From Polyangium sp. y55x31 (GTDB taxonomy: Bacteria; Myxococcota_A; Polyangia; Polyangiales; Polyangiaceae): a stretch of 64,000 nucleotides of DNA. Numbering within the stretch: position 1 is the first letter of the stretch; every line of letters starts with the position of its first letter. The notes under the pieces are model-generated. The model was given only the letters and a program-made list of their open reading frames with translations, had not been told where the DNA came from and searched no databases. Position numbers and translations under genes: made by a program. The stretch is taken from contig NZ_JARZHG010000006.1 in the NCBI RefSeq assembly GCF_029946505.1, positions 1 to 64,000 of the forward strand, written 5' to 3'. Below, piece by piece: positions 45,123 to 54,260 of this stretch.

Positions 45123-47439
45123 ACCGCAGGTTGTCCACGAAGTATTCGATCGAGCGCTGGGTCGCGTAGAGCTTCGCCGACGGCGCCCGGTAGCCGTGCC
45201 GTTCCCCGGGGAACACCAGCAGATCGAAGCGCTTGTTCGCCGCGATGAGCGCGTCGATGAGCTTCGCGGTGTTCTGGAAATGCACGTTTTCATCCATGAG
45301 CGCGTGCAGGAGGAAGAGCTTGCCGCGGAGGTTCCCCGCGAGCTTCGTCAGGTCCGCCGCCTCGTAGGCCTTCACGTCCTCGGTGGGGCTGCCGAGGTAT
45401 CGCTCGGTGTATGCGCTGTCGTAGAGCCGCATGTCCGTCACGAGCGAACCGGCGACGCCCACGTGGAACCGATCGGGCGCCTTGAGGAGCGCGAGCGCCG
45501 CCATGTACCCGCCATAGCTGTGGCCGATGATGCCGACGCGGCTCGTGTCGACGTACGGGCGCTTGGCGATGGCGTCGAGGCCGGCGATCTGATCCTCGAG
45601 CTCGACCTGGCCCATGTTCTTGTAGAGCGGCGCCTCGAACGCCGGGCCCCGCCCCGAGGTGCCGCGGTTGTCGAGCTGGAACACGACGAAGCCCCGATCC
45701 GCGAGGTGCTGCCACAAGAGGGACGGCGACCACATGTTCATCACCGTCTGCACGCCCGGGCCGCCGTACACCATGACGATGACCGGATACTTCTTCCCGG
45801 GCTCGATCACGCGCGGCGGGAGCAGCGAACCATAAAGCTTCACGCCGCCGGGGCCGTCGACCGTGACGATCTCCGGTGTGCGCACGCCGAGCGAGGCGAA
45901 ATCGGCATCCATCGGGAGCGTGAGGTCGCCGATCACGGCGCCCCCGAGCTCGCGAATGAGGACCTTCGGCGCTCGATCCTTCGCCGAATGGATCTCCGTG
46001 AGGATCTTCCCGGTCCGATCGACGGCCGCGAAATGCACGCCCGGCTCCTCGGTCCAGCGCTTCGTCTCGCCGCCGTCGAGCTTCACCGAATAAAGCTGCC
46101 GGTCGAGCGGCGCTTCCTTGCTATCCGCGATGTAAAAGACGCGGCCGCTCGTCTCGTCGACGCGGCTCACGAGGTGCACGTCCCAGTCGCCCGAGGTGAG
46201 TTGCTTGATCGGCGCGCCCGTGGCGGCGTCCCGGACCTCGAGGTGGATGTGGCCGCCGATGTCGCGCGTCCACAAGAACCGCTTGGAATCGTCGAGCGGC
46301 TTGAACGTGGCTGGCTCGAGCCACGTCGGCGAGGTCTCCGCGAAGAGCTCCTTCGCCTCGCCGCTCTTCGCATCCACGCGCACGAGCGCGCGGCGCTTCT
46401 GGAGGCGGTCGAGCGTCTGCAAATAAAGGGCATTGCCGTCGGGCGCCCAGTTGAAGCGGACCATGTACCGCTCCGCCTCGGCGGGCCATTTCAACCAGGT
46501 CGTCTTCTTCGTCTTGAGATCGACGATCCCCGCGCGGACCTTGGGGTTCTTGTCACCCACCGCGGGATACTTCTGCATCATGAGGTCGGGCTTGTCGCCG
46601 CGATACCCGAGCACCGGGTGCTCGGGGACCTCGCGCTCGTCGACCTCGAGATACGCAATCTTGTCGCAGCCGGGCGACCAGAAAAACCCGTGCGGCTCGT
46701 CGAGCTCCTCCTGGCCGAGGAAATCACTCTGGCCGCGCGTGGTCCCGGAAGGTCCGCCCGTCGTGAGCCGCGTCTCCTTGCGCGTCGCGACGTCCACGAC
46801 CCAGAGGTCATCCGACCGGACGAACGCGACACGCTCGCCCGACGCGCAGATCTGCGGATCGAGCTCGGGCTCCTTCGTCTCCGTGAGCCGCGTGATCGTG
46901 CCCGCCGCTTGCCGCACGAACACGTCTCCGGAGGAAGGCACGATCATCACGGGCGCCTTCTCGGCCCACTGATACGCGACGATCCCCGTCGCCTTTTGCC
47001 GCTGGCGCTCGCGCCGGAGCTCCTCCTCGCGCGAGAGCGGCTTCGAGCTGCCCGGAAGATCCGAGGCGCGAAGCAAGACCTTCGACGTGCGCGTCGAAAG
47101 GTCGAACGCGAAGAGCGACATCGTCATGTCCCCCGACTCACTCGCGAGGTACGTGACGAGCTTGCCGTCGGGCGAAGGCTGGGCCGCGCGCGGGATGTTC
47201 CACCCGGGCTCGGGCATCTTCACCAGGCGCTCGTACGTGATGGCGCTCTTCTCGGGCCCGAGGATCGCGCCGCGCGTCGAATCCGCCTCCGGCGCCGCCT
47301 TGGACGCGCCTTCCGCGGCGCGATCCTTCGTCATCTCGCCCAAGAGCGGCCGCTTCGGCCAAGGCTCCCCGGCCCCGCCACAACCGGAGAGCACCCCCGC
47401 GAGCGCGAGCACGCCCGCCAAACCCTGTGCCTTGTGCAT
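45121..47439 (-). CDS. S9 (prolyl oligopeptidase/DPP IV-type) peptidase lipoprotein (772 aa)
   Basis: Lipobox LSGC (Cys20). N-terminal propeller domain with the DPP IV-type Glu motif (GQEELDEPHG), then an alpha/beta-hydrolase domain with Ser641 (GHSYGGYM), Asp716 (DENVHF) and His748 (ERHGYR), so a complete triad. Predicted to release N-terminal dipeptides (X-Pro or X-Ala) from peptides outside the cytoplasmic membrane. Length is normal. Start ATG 47439 gives the signal peptide directly. Its stop codon is part of the terminal hairpin of the array downstream. Confidence 0.93.
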   Translation of the reverse strand: MHKAQGLAGVLALAGVLSGCGGAGEPWPKRPLLGEMTKDRAAEGASKAAPEADSTRGAILGPEKSAITYERLVKMPEPGWNIPRAAQPSPDGKLVTYLASESGDMTMSLFAFDLSTRTSKVLLRASDLPGSSKPLSREEELRRERQRQKATGIVAYQWAEKAPVMIVPSSGDVFVRQAAGTITRLTETKEPELDPQICASGERVAFVRSDDLWVVDVATRKETRLTTGGPSGTTRGQSDFLGQEELDEPHGFFWSPGCDKIAYLEVDEREVPEHPVLGYRGDKPDLMMQKYPAVGDKNPKVRAGIVDLKTKKTTWLKWPAEAERYMVRFNWAPDGNALYLQTLDRLQKRRALVRVDAKSGEAKELFAETSPTWLEPATFKPLDDSKRFLWTRDIGGHIHLEVRDAATGAPIKQLTSGDWDVHLVSRVDETSGRVFYIADSKEAPLDRQLYSVKLDGGETKRWTEEPGVHFAAVDRTGKILTEIHSAKDRAPKVLIRELGGAVIGDLTLPMDADFASLGVRTPEIVTVDGPGGVKLYGSLLPPRVIEPGKKYPVIVMVYGGPGVQTVMNMWSPSLLWQHLADRGFVVFQLDNRGTSGRGPAFEAPLYKNMGQVELEDQIAGLDAIAKRPYVDTSRVGIIGHSYGGYMAALALLKAPDRFHVGVAGSLVTDMRLYDSAYTERYLGSPTEDVKAYEAADLTKLAGNLRGKLFLLHALMDENVHFQNTAKLIDALIAANKRFDLLVFPGERHGYRAPSAKLYATQRSIEYFVDNLR

Positions 47440-47482
47440 GCTCCCGGTTAAACCGAGACCGAGCGCGAGTCCACCCCGCCCA

Positions 47483-48832
47483 TCACTCGAGCGTGTCGCC
47501 CTCCGCCTCGGCCGCCGACGGCGGCGGCGGCGGCACCGACTTGTCGGTCGTGACGATGCGGACGCGACGCACGCGACGGCCGACGACGTCCGTCACGACG
47601 AGCGTGTAGCCCTCGCACTCGACGCGATCTCCCGGCTCGGCCGGATGTTCGAGCCGTTCGAGGATGTAGCCGCCCACGGTCTCGACGGTCTTCGCCTCGG
47701 GCAGGAGGACGATCCCCGCGTCGCGTTCGAGGTCCGCGAGCAAGACGCGGCCGTCGACCTCCACGATGCCCGGACCACGGCGATGGATCGGCGGAACCTC
47801 TTCGTCGTTCTCGTCCCGGATCTCGCCGACGATCTCTTCGAGCACGTCCTCGATCGTGACGAGTCCGACGAACTCGCCGGTCGGGCTCGTGACGATCGCC
47901 ACGGGGATCTGCTTGGCCTGCATCTCCAGGCGGAGGCGCTCGACGGAGGTGTTCTCGCGGGCGAAGATCGGCTTGCGGAGCAGCTCGGCGACACGCGCGG
48001 CCTTGCGACGACCCGAGAGGACGTCGAAGAGGTCACGCAGGTGCAGGTACCCGAGCACGGTGTGGCCTTGCGCGTCGAGGACGGGATATCGCGAGTAGCC
48101 GGCCTCCGCGACGATCTTCACGGCCTCGTCGATGCTCATCGCGGCCCGGAGCGTCGCGGCCTCGCTGCGCAGCGACATGACGTGGCGCGCGGTGCGACGA
48201 CGCAGATCGAAGATGCGCACGAGCATGCTGCGCAGCGCTGGATCGAGGCCGGCGGGGCTCCGCGTGAGCAGGATGCGGAGCTCCTCGGAGGTGTGCGCGA
48301 TCTCCTCCTCGTGCGCGGGCTGGAGGCCGAAGAGCCGAACGAAGCCGTTCGCGGCGGAGTTCAAGACCCAGATGATGGGCCACATCAGGAGGAAGAAGAC
48401 GTGGAGCGGCTGCGCGGCGAAGAGCGTGACCCTCTCGGTGCGCTGGATGGCGAGCGTCTTCGGCGCGAGCTCACCGATGATCGTGTGCAGCGACATGATC
48501 AGCGTGAACGCGACGCCGAGGGCGATCGCGCGCGTGGCCTCGGGGCCGACGCCGAACCGAAGGAGCGCCGGTTCGAGGAGGTGCGCGACCGCAGGCTCGC
48601 CGATCCAGCCGAGGCCGAGGCTCGCGAGCGTGATGCCGAGCTGATTCGCCGAGAGGTAAGCGTCGAGGCGCTGCGACATCGCGAGCGCCCGCTTGGCCCG
48701 CGCATCGCCGCTGCGCACGAGCTGTTCGAGGCGCGACGGGCGCATCTTGACGATGGCGAACTCGGAGGCGACGAAGAACGCGTTCAGCAGGATGAGAAGC
48801 GCCGTCGCGAGCAGATAGAGAATCGTCGACAT
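47483..48832 (-). CDS. CNNM/CorC (HlyC/TlyC-type) membrane protein with CBS pair (449 aa)
   Basis: Inner-membrane protein of the DUF21-CBS-CorC_HlyC family, linked to Mg2+/Co2+ efflux rather than haemolysis. DUF21 domain with three to four helices in residues 1-165 (LLILLNAFFVASEFAIVKMR, SLGLGWIGEPAV, TIIGELAPKTLAIQ); CBS pair at about 205-330 (YSRYPVLD, IPVAIV..EFVGLVTIEDVLEEIVGEIRDE); CorC domain at about 345-425. Ends with a proline/Glu tail. Located 43 bases from the S9 gene on the same strand. Confidence 0.92.
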   Translation of the reverse strand: MSTILYLLATALLILLNAFFVASEFAIVKMRPSRLEQLVRSGDARAKRALAMSQRLDAYLSANQLGITLASLGLGWIGEPAVAHLLEPALLRFGVGPEATRAIALGVAFTLIMSLHTIIGELAPKTLAIQRTERVTLFAAQPLHVFFLLMWPIIWVLNSAANGFVRLFGLQPAHEEEIAHTSEELRILLTRSPAGLDPALRSMLVRIFDLRRRTARHVMSLRSEAATLRAAMSIDEAVKIVAEAGYSRYPVLDAQGHTVLGYLHLRDLFDVLSGRRKAARVAELLRKPIFARENTSVERLRLEMQAKQIPVAIVTSPTGEFVGLVTIEDVLEEIVGEIRDENDEEVPPIHRRGPGIVEVDGRVLLADLERDAGIVLLPEAKTVETVGGYILERLEHPAEPGDRVECEGYTLVVTDVVGRRVRRVRIVTTDKSVPPPPPSAAEAEGDTLE

Positions 48833-48903
48833 CGTCCGAACCCCGTCCCCCAGAAGCTGGAGAGCGCGCCGAACGAGGGCTCGTTCTCCCTGCGATGGTG
48901 GCC

Positions 48904-50265
48904 CTAGATGCGAGCCCGCACGAGGATCTCGCGGCGCAGATCCGCGCCGGCTTCGAGCCCCTCGACGAGCGCGTCGGCGGGACACTGGCCCTTCTCGACG
49001 AGGCTGCCGAGGCGCGCGAGGTGCACGCGCTCGTCCTTGCCATTGCGCATCCGCGCTCGCCGCGCGAGACCGCCCTCGGCGATCACGAGCACGCGCTCCG
49101 CGAGCGCCGCGAGCTTCTCGCCGCGGAACGTGGCCCCGAGCCCCTTCTCGGCGATCGCCGGGCGGAGCGCTTCGAGCTCGGCATAGGTGAAACTCTCGGT
49201 GAGCGCCTCGGCCTCGTCGAGGGCACGATCGTCGTAGAGGATGCCCGTCCAGAGCGCAGGAAGCGCACACGTGAGCGCGGCCGACTGCGAGTCCGCGCCG
49301 CGCACCTCGATCGTGCGCTTGAGCCGCACCTCGGGGAAAAGCGTGTTCAGGTGCGTCTGCCAGTCCGTCGAGGTCGCGCGGTGGTCGCGGAAGCCGTGCT
49401 TCAAGAAGCTGCGGAACGACTGGCCCGTGTTCTCGAGGACCGCATCGCCGCGCTTGATGAGGAACATCGGCGCGTCGAGCGCCCACTCGACGTAGTCGAC
49501 GAAGCGCTTGCCACGCTCGAGCACGTTCTCGAGCAGGCCCTGCCGCGCGGGATCCACGCTGAGCCACGTGAGCGCGCGCCGGCTCTTGCCGCCCCAGAGC
49601 GCGCCCTCGACGAACGGGGAGTTCGCGAACATCGCCGTGGTGACGGGCGAGAGCCGAAGCGAGACGCGGAGCGCGCGCATCGCGCCCTCTTCGCTCGAAT
49701 AGTCGAAGTTCGCCTGCACCGTGGCCGTGCGGCGCATCATGTCGAGGCCGCCCGTGCCGCGCGTCGGCAGGTAACGGCGCATGATGCCGTACCGGGACTT
49801 CGGCACCCACGGCAGCTCGTCCTGGCGCGCGAGCGGATGAAAGCCGACGCCGAGCCAGCTCAGGTTGAGCTCGCCCGAGATGTCGCGCAGCTCCGCGAGA
49901 TGACCGCTCATCTCCAGGCAGATCTGGTGGACGTTGTCGAACGCGGCGCCCGAGAGCTCGAGCTGGCCACCCGGCTCGAGGGTCACGGAGGCGCCCGCGC
50001 GTTCGAGGGCGATGATCGGGCCCGTGGGCGACTCGCGATCGATCTTCCAGCCGTGCCGCTCGACCAGCGCTTCGAGCACCGTGAGGACGCTGCGCGGGCC
50101 CTCGTAAGGCAGGGGCGCTCCGGTCGTCGTGTCGACGCCGAACTTCTCGGCTTCCGCACCGATGCGGTAACGATCCCGCGGCTTCATCGCCGCGTGGAAG
50201 GGGATCAGGAGGTCATCGATGCCGCGGATGATCTCCGCCTGATTCGAAAGGCTCGCTTCGGCCAT
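48904..50265 (-). CDS. gshA: Glutamate-cysteine ligase, plant/EgtA-type
   Basis: Makes gamma-glutamylcysteine from Glu, Cys and ATP, the first step of glutathione (or a related thiol) synthesis. Family GCS2/plant-type: IGAEAEKFG, EPGGQLELSG, LSWLGVGFHPL, MMRRTATVQANFDYSSE and TIEVRGADSQ are the characteristic blocks. 453 aa, cytoplasmic. Next gene downstream on the minus strand is the CNNM/CorC protein; upstream lies a homocysteine-methyltransferase-like gene, so a sulfur-metabolism grouping is possible. Confidence 0.95.
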   Translation of the reverse strand: MAEASLSNQAEIIRGIDDLLIPFHAAMKPRDRYRIGAEAEKFGVDTTTGAPLPYEGPRSVLTVLEALVERHGWKIDRESPTGPIIALERAGASVTLEPGGQLELSGAAFDNVHQICLEMSGHLAELRDISGELNLSWLGVGFHPLARQDELPWVPKSRYGIMRRYLPTRGTGGLDMMRRTATVQANFDYSSEEGAMRALRVSLRLSPVTTAMFANSPFVEGALWGGKSRRALTWLSVDPARQGLLENVLERGKRFVDYVEWALDAPMFLIKRGDAVLENTGQSFRSFLKHGFRDHRATSTDWQTHLNTLFPEVRLKRTIEVRGADSQSAALTCALPALWTGILYDDRALDEAEALTESFTYAELEALRPAIAEKGLGATFRGEKLAALAERVLVIAEGGLARRARMRNGKDERVHLARLGSLVEKGQCPADALVEGLEAGADLRREILVRARI

Positions 50266-50312
50266 CGTTCGTGGTTCTCACGCTGTTCGGGGAGTTGGGG
50301 CGCGGATCAGGC

Positions 50313-51257
50313 CTAAACGGCCTGCGGCCACATCGGGGAGCGCTCCGAGCCGGATCCCTTCGGACCAAGCACACGCGCGAGGACAGCGACGTGTTTTGCC
50401 GTGGTCCCAGCACCACCGCCGACGAACCTCGCCCCTGCGTCCACCAGACGTTTGCACGCCGCGGCCCACGCATCCACCGATGTCGTGGTGTCTGGTACGC
50501 CATGTTGACACTCGGGGCTCGCCGCGAGCAGAACCCCGACGCGAGGAGCCCCCGCGCGCGTCACGATCTCCAGCGCAGCCTTGGCCGCACTCTCGCTGGG
50601 CACGTCGACGAGCACGGCATGCACGCCCGCTTCGACCGCGGTACGTGTCCCTTCTTCCAGCGAGTCTCCATCGACGACACGCTCGCCGTCCGGCGTCTCG
50701 AGCAGCGCCCACGTCGGGAGCTGCGTCGCGCACGCGCTCACGATGGCCGAGAGCCTCGCCATGCGCGCGAGCTGTGTGCCATGCCGGAAGGCCTCCGGCG
50801 AAAAACCACGCGCGATGATGAGCTCGCAACCCGACGTGGACAGGCGCGTCGCGTGCATCGCGTACTCTTCGGTGATCCGCTCGGGAAGCGCCGGTGCGAT
50901 CCAGCGCGCGCCGAGCAGGCCCGCCACGACGACCGGACGATGCGCCGTGCCGGCCGCTTCGATCGCGAGATCGACCGCCGCGCCCGTGAGCGCGGCGGAA
51001 CGGAAGGCCATGCCGATCTGCGCGAGCGCTCGCGGCATCGTCTCGTCCGTGACCGCGACGATCACGTCCGATCCTGCGGCGATCTCCTGCCGGTAGTGCT
51101 CGGAGACGGCGCCGGGGTTCTCGCGCACGGCGCGCCCGAGGGGCGCCGCGCCGGATGTCTCCACGCCCCTCGCCGCGAAGGACGAGACCGGATCGCCACC
51201 CAGGACGAGCGGGCGCCCCGCTTCGAGGCGGGTCAGGAGGGCATCGAGAGAGCTCAC
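50313..51257 (-). CDS. Homocysteine S-methyltransferase-like protein lacking zinc cysteines (314 aa)
   Basis: Betaine/S-methylmethionine-homocysteine methyltransferase fold: VLGGDPVSSFAARG, NPGAVSEHYRQEIAAGSDVIV and the final GGGAGTTAKHV. In active enzymes the last motif is GGCCGT with two zinc-binding cysteines, here replaced by Gly282-Ala283. The first Cys ligand also lacks a clear match, although a Cys at SGCELIIA is nearby. It may bind a ligand without metal or act on something else. Located 47 bases upstream of gshA on the same strand. Confidence 0.75.
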   Translation of the reverse strand: MSSLDALLTRLEAGRPLVLGGDPVSSFAARGVETSGAAPLGRAVRENPGAVSEHYRQEIAAGSDVIVAVTDETMPRALAQIGMAFRSAALTGAAVDLAIEAAGTAHRPVVVAGLLGARWIAPALPERITEEYAMHATRLSTSGCELIIARGFSPEAFRHGTQLARMARLSAIVSACATQLPTWALLETPDGERVVDGDSLEEGTRTAVEAGVHAVLVDVPSESAAKAALEIVTRAGAPRVGVLLAASPECQHGVPDTTTSVDAWAAACKRLVDAGARFVGGGAGTTAKHVAVLARVLGPKGSGSERSPMWPQAV

Positions 51258-51458
51258 GTCATCACGCAGGGGTTCGAGGGCCGCCCCGGGAATGTCCAGG
51301 ATCGGCCGAAGGCCGTCGACAACAGGACGAACCTTCGTCCCCTTCTACCACTTCACCTGGAAACACGGAACCCGAGACGCGGCTGCCACGTGCATTTCCC
51401 GTCCGGGTCGGCGAGCGGGCCATCACGTGGTCGTCACAACGCCCTGTATGGCCGCGTA

Positions 51459-54260
51459 TCACGCGCCCCGCGCAGAGGCCGCTTGCCCGGACGGCCTGGC
51501 CCCGCGCTTCGGGAGGAACTTCCGATCGAACAGGCGAACGCGACGGACGAAGAGGTCGAGGAGGAAGACCACGATGGCCGCATACACGAAGCGCGTCCAG
51601 AGCTCCTCGTGGTACGTCACCTTCTCGCCGGCGGGATCGAAGATCGCCTGCACGGACGCAGGATCGACGGCCGCGCCCGTGGCGAGGGCCGCCTTCTCGA
51701 GCGTCGGCAGATCGGCCTCGAAGCTCGCGTACTCCTTCGGGTACGGGTTCGACACGTGGCCGAAGCTCACGGCGACCTGCTTCATCGCGCCGCCTTCGGC
51801 CTCGCGCATGTGCTCGGCGCGGAGCAGGAACGAGCCGTACTTGTCGAGCGGCTCGTCGACCTCGTAACGACCGGGCGCCGTTTGCCGGAAGTCGACGACC
51901 TTCGTCTCGCCGCCCGGCACGATGATCGAGAGCTTCGAGGTCAGGTTGTTCTCGAAGCGCTCGTCGGCCCCGAAGGCGTCGACCGAGGCGCGCAGGCGCC
52001 CGCCGACGACATCGGCCTTCATGTCGAGCTCGCGCCGGTGCTTCTGTCGCATGTGCTCGTGCACGAGCTGGCCCCAGAAGCGCTCGAAGCCCGGCCACCT
52101 CAACCACTCGACGGCCCAGCGCGACTTCACGTCGCTCGTCCACGCGAGCGTCCAGCCGAGGCCCACGCGCCAGCGCGCGAGGATGGGCTCCTGCGTGTCG
52201 CTCTGGAGCAGCTCCACCGCGGGCGGCGGCTTCATCTTCGTCGAGACGTAGCCGTGCAGGTTCGGCGCGGTGCGCACGTCGACGCCGCGCAAGAAGGCCG
52301 CGTCGCCGACCTGCGTGACGGGGAACCACTCCTCGACCGCGGCGGCGCGCGCGATCATCTCCGTCTCTTTCGTGAAGATGCGCGGCAGGTTGTTCGCGTC
52401 CGCGACGGCGTGATAACGGCCGCCGCCGACGTCGGCGATCATCTTGAGGAGCTGCTCGTCCACGTCGCCGCCGAGGCCGACGGTCGTCACCGTGATCGAC
52501 TCGGCGATCATGGCCGAGACGAGATCGCGGATGCCCGAGCTCGACGCCTTGCCGTCGGTGAGCAGCACGACGTGCTTCTTGCGGGCCTGCGTGACCGTGA
52601 GGTCCTGGTAGGCCGCGTCGAGCGCCGGGAAGATCTCGGTGCCGCCGCCCGGCTGGATGCGCGCGATGTCTCCCGCGATACGCGAGCGGTTTCGCGCCGG
52701 CTGGAACTTCACGTAACGCGTCGGCGCCGAGTCGAAGGCGATCACCTCGATCAGATCATCGGACGAGAGGACACCTGCCGTCGCCTTCGCCGCGGCCTTC
52801 GCCATCTCCAGCGGCAGGCCAGTCATCGAGCCCGAGCGATCGATGACGAGCGCCAGCGCGACGCTCGGCATCTCCTTCTTGCGCTCGTTGTCCATGCGAA
52901 CCGGCAAGATCCGCTCGATCGTCGAGTGGTACCAGCCGCCGAGCCCGTAGCCCGCCTCGCCGCCTGCGAAGAGGAAGCCGCCGCCGAGATCACGGACGTA
53001 CGTCTCGATGAGCTCCTGCGCCTGCAGCGACACGGCGTCCTTCGGCGTATCGCTCAGGATCACGAAGTCGAAGCGCTCGATCTCCTTGACCGAGGCCGGA
53101 AAACCCGCGGGCGGACGCACGTCGACGTCGAGCTGCTGCGCCGTGAGCGCGCTCGAAAGCGGCCCCGCGTGCTGCGGCGTGCCCTCGATGTAGAGCACCG
53201 CCGGGCGACCGGGGACGTCGATCGTCGTCGCGTACTTGTTGTTCTCCTTGAACTTGTCGGCCGGGATCTCGTCGACCTCGAACGCGTACGTCACCTGGCC
53301 CGGCAAGCGCACGACGCTCTTGAAGATCACGTCGTTCGGGCCGGCCTTGAGATCGAGCTCCTTGACGCCTTCGAGCCCGTTCAGCGCCTCGCCCTGGTAG
53401 AGCCGCGCGCGCGCCTTCGTCGCCCGCGTCGCGTAGATGTCGGCGTGGATCGCGAACGTCTCGCCGACCTTCACGCGCTCCGGCATCTTGAGCTCGCGCA
53501 CGGCCACCTCGGGCGGCGCGGGCCTGCGGTACGGGATCGTAAAGAGCTTGATCCCGAACTCCTTGGCGCGGTTCGACTCGGCGAGGATGTCGCCCTCGGT
53601 CTGCACGCCGTCCGTGAGGAGCACGGCGCGCTTGAGGTAACCCTGCGGATAGAGGCCGTACGCGAGCTGCAGCGCCGCCTGAAGGTTCGAGCCCGCGCCG
53701 AGCGACTCCGCCTGCGCCTTGTCGACACTCTCGTGCCGCGTGATCGACGGAGGCTTCTGGTTTTCGCCCTCGGCCTCGGGCGCCTCGACGACGCGTGGCC
53801 GCTTCGCGAACGTGACGAGCTTGACGATCGCGTCCTTAGGCTTCTCGGCCCAGGCCCGCTGCACGGCCGCGCGCGCGTCGTCGAGCGCCTCGTCCGTGAC
53901 GGAGTCCGAGACGTCGACGAGGTAGACCGTGCATACCTTCTCGGTCGTGGCCGTACGCGCGAGGCGTGAGAGGCCGAGCGCGAGGAGCGCGACGAACGAG
54001 ATGCGCAGCAGCACCGACAGCACACGCTGCGGCCACGGCAGATCGGCGAGCGACTGCGAGAGGACGGCGACGAACCACGGCGCGAGCAGGATCGCCCCGA
54101 GCATCTTCGGGTTGAGCAGCTCGTAGGTGATCCCGCCGCGCACCCACGTCAGCGTGGGATCGGGGTGCAAGAGGACGAAGCGCCGATAGGCCCAGAAGAG
54201 CAGCCCTGCGAGCGCGATGCAGGTCGAGACCCAAGCGATGATTCGGAGGCGCTTGTTCAC
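51459..54260 (-). CDS. Double VWA-domain membrane protein (933 aa), fifth gene of the MoxR operon
   Basis: GTG start overlaps the previous stop (GTGA). N-terminal helices (about 6-28, 54-72, 80-98). First VWA domain with MIDAS VDVSDSVTD (116-123); a beta-rich middle; a GATase1-like segment (DFVILSDTP...GGGFLFAGGEAGYGLGG); second VWA domain with MIDAS DRSGSM (Asp474-Ser478). One C-terminal helix near 890-910 and a basic tail. Similar to the large VWA-glutamine-amidotransferase-like proteins of Bat-type operons. Probably a Mg2+-dependent scaffold in the envelope; the precise role of these operons (stress, aerotolerance or complex assembly) is not fixed. Confidence 0.88.
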   Translation of the reverse strand: MNKRLRIIAWVSTCIALAGLLFWAYRRFVLLHPDPTLTWVRGGITYELLNPKMLGAILLAPWFVAVLSQSLADLPWPQRVLSVLLRISFVALLALGLSRLARTATTEKVCTVYLVDVSDSVTDEALDDARAAVQRAWAEKPKDAIVKLVTFAKRPRVVEAPEAEGENQKPPSITRHESVDKAQAESLGAGSNLQAALQLAYGLYPQGYLKRAVLLTDGVQTEGDILAESNRAKEFGIKLFTIPYRRPAPPEVAVRELKMPERVKVGETFAIHADIYATRATKARARLYQGEALNGLEGVKELDLKAGPNDVIFKSVVRLPGQVTYAFEVDEIPADKFKENNKYATTIDVPGRPAVLYIEGTPQHAGPLSSALTAQQLDVDVRPPAGFPASVKEIERFDFVILSDTPKDAVSLQAQELIETYVRDLGGGFLFAGGEAGYGLGGWYHSTIERILPVRMDNERKKEMPSVALALVIDRSGSMTGLPLEMAKAAAKATAGVLSSDDLIEVIAFDSAPTRYVKFQPARNRSRIAGDIARIQPGGGTEIFPALDAAYQDLTVTQARKKHVVLLTDGKASSSGIRDLVSAMIAESITVTTVGLGGDVDEQLLKMIADVGGGRYHAVADANNLPRIFTKETEMIARAAAVEEWFPVTQVGDAAFLRGVDVRTAPNLHGYVSTKMKPPPAVELLQSDTQEPILARWRVGLGWTLAWTSDVKSRWAVEWLRWPGFERFWGQLVHEHMRQKHRRELDMKADVVGGRLRASVDAFGADERFENNLTSKLSIIVPGGETKVVDFRQTAPGRYEVDEPLDKYGSFLLRAEHMREAEGGAMKQVAVSFGHVSNPYPKEYASFEADLPTLEKAALATGAAVDPASVQAIFDPAGEKVTYHEELWTRFVYAAIVVFLLDLFVRRVRLFDRKFLPKRGARPSGQAASARGA

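Noticed and set aside
50271-53969. Very long plus-strand open frame (over 1200 codons) opposite the methyltransferase-like and VWA genes
   Set aside because: Arg/Asp/His/Glu-rich composition typical of antisense frames in GC-rich DNA; the minus strand has clear domains.
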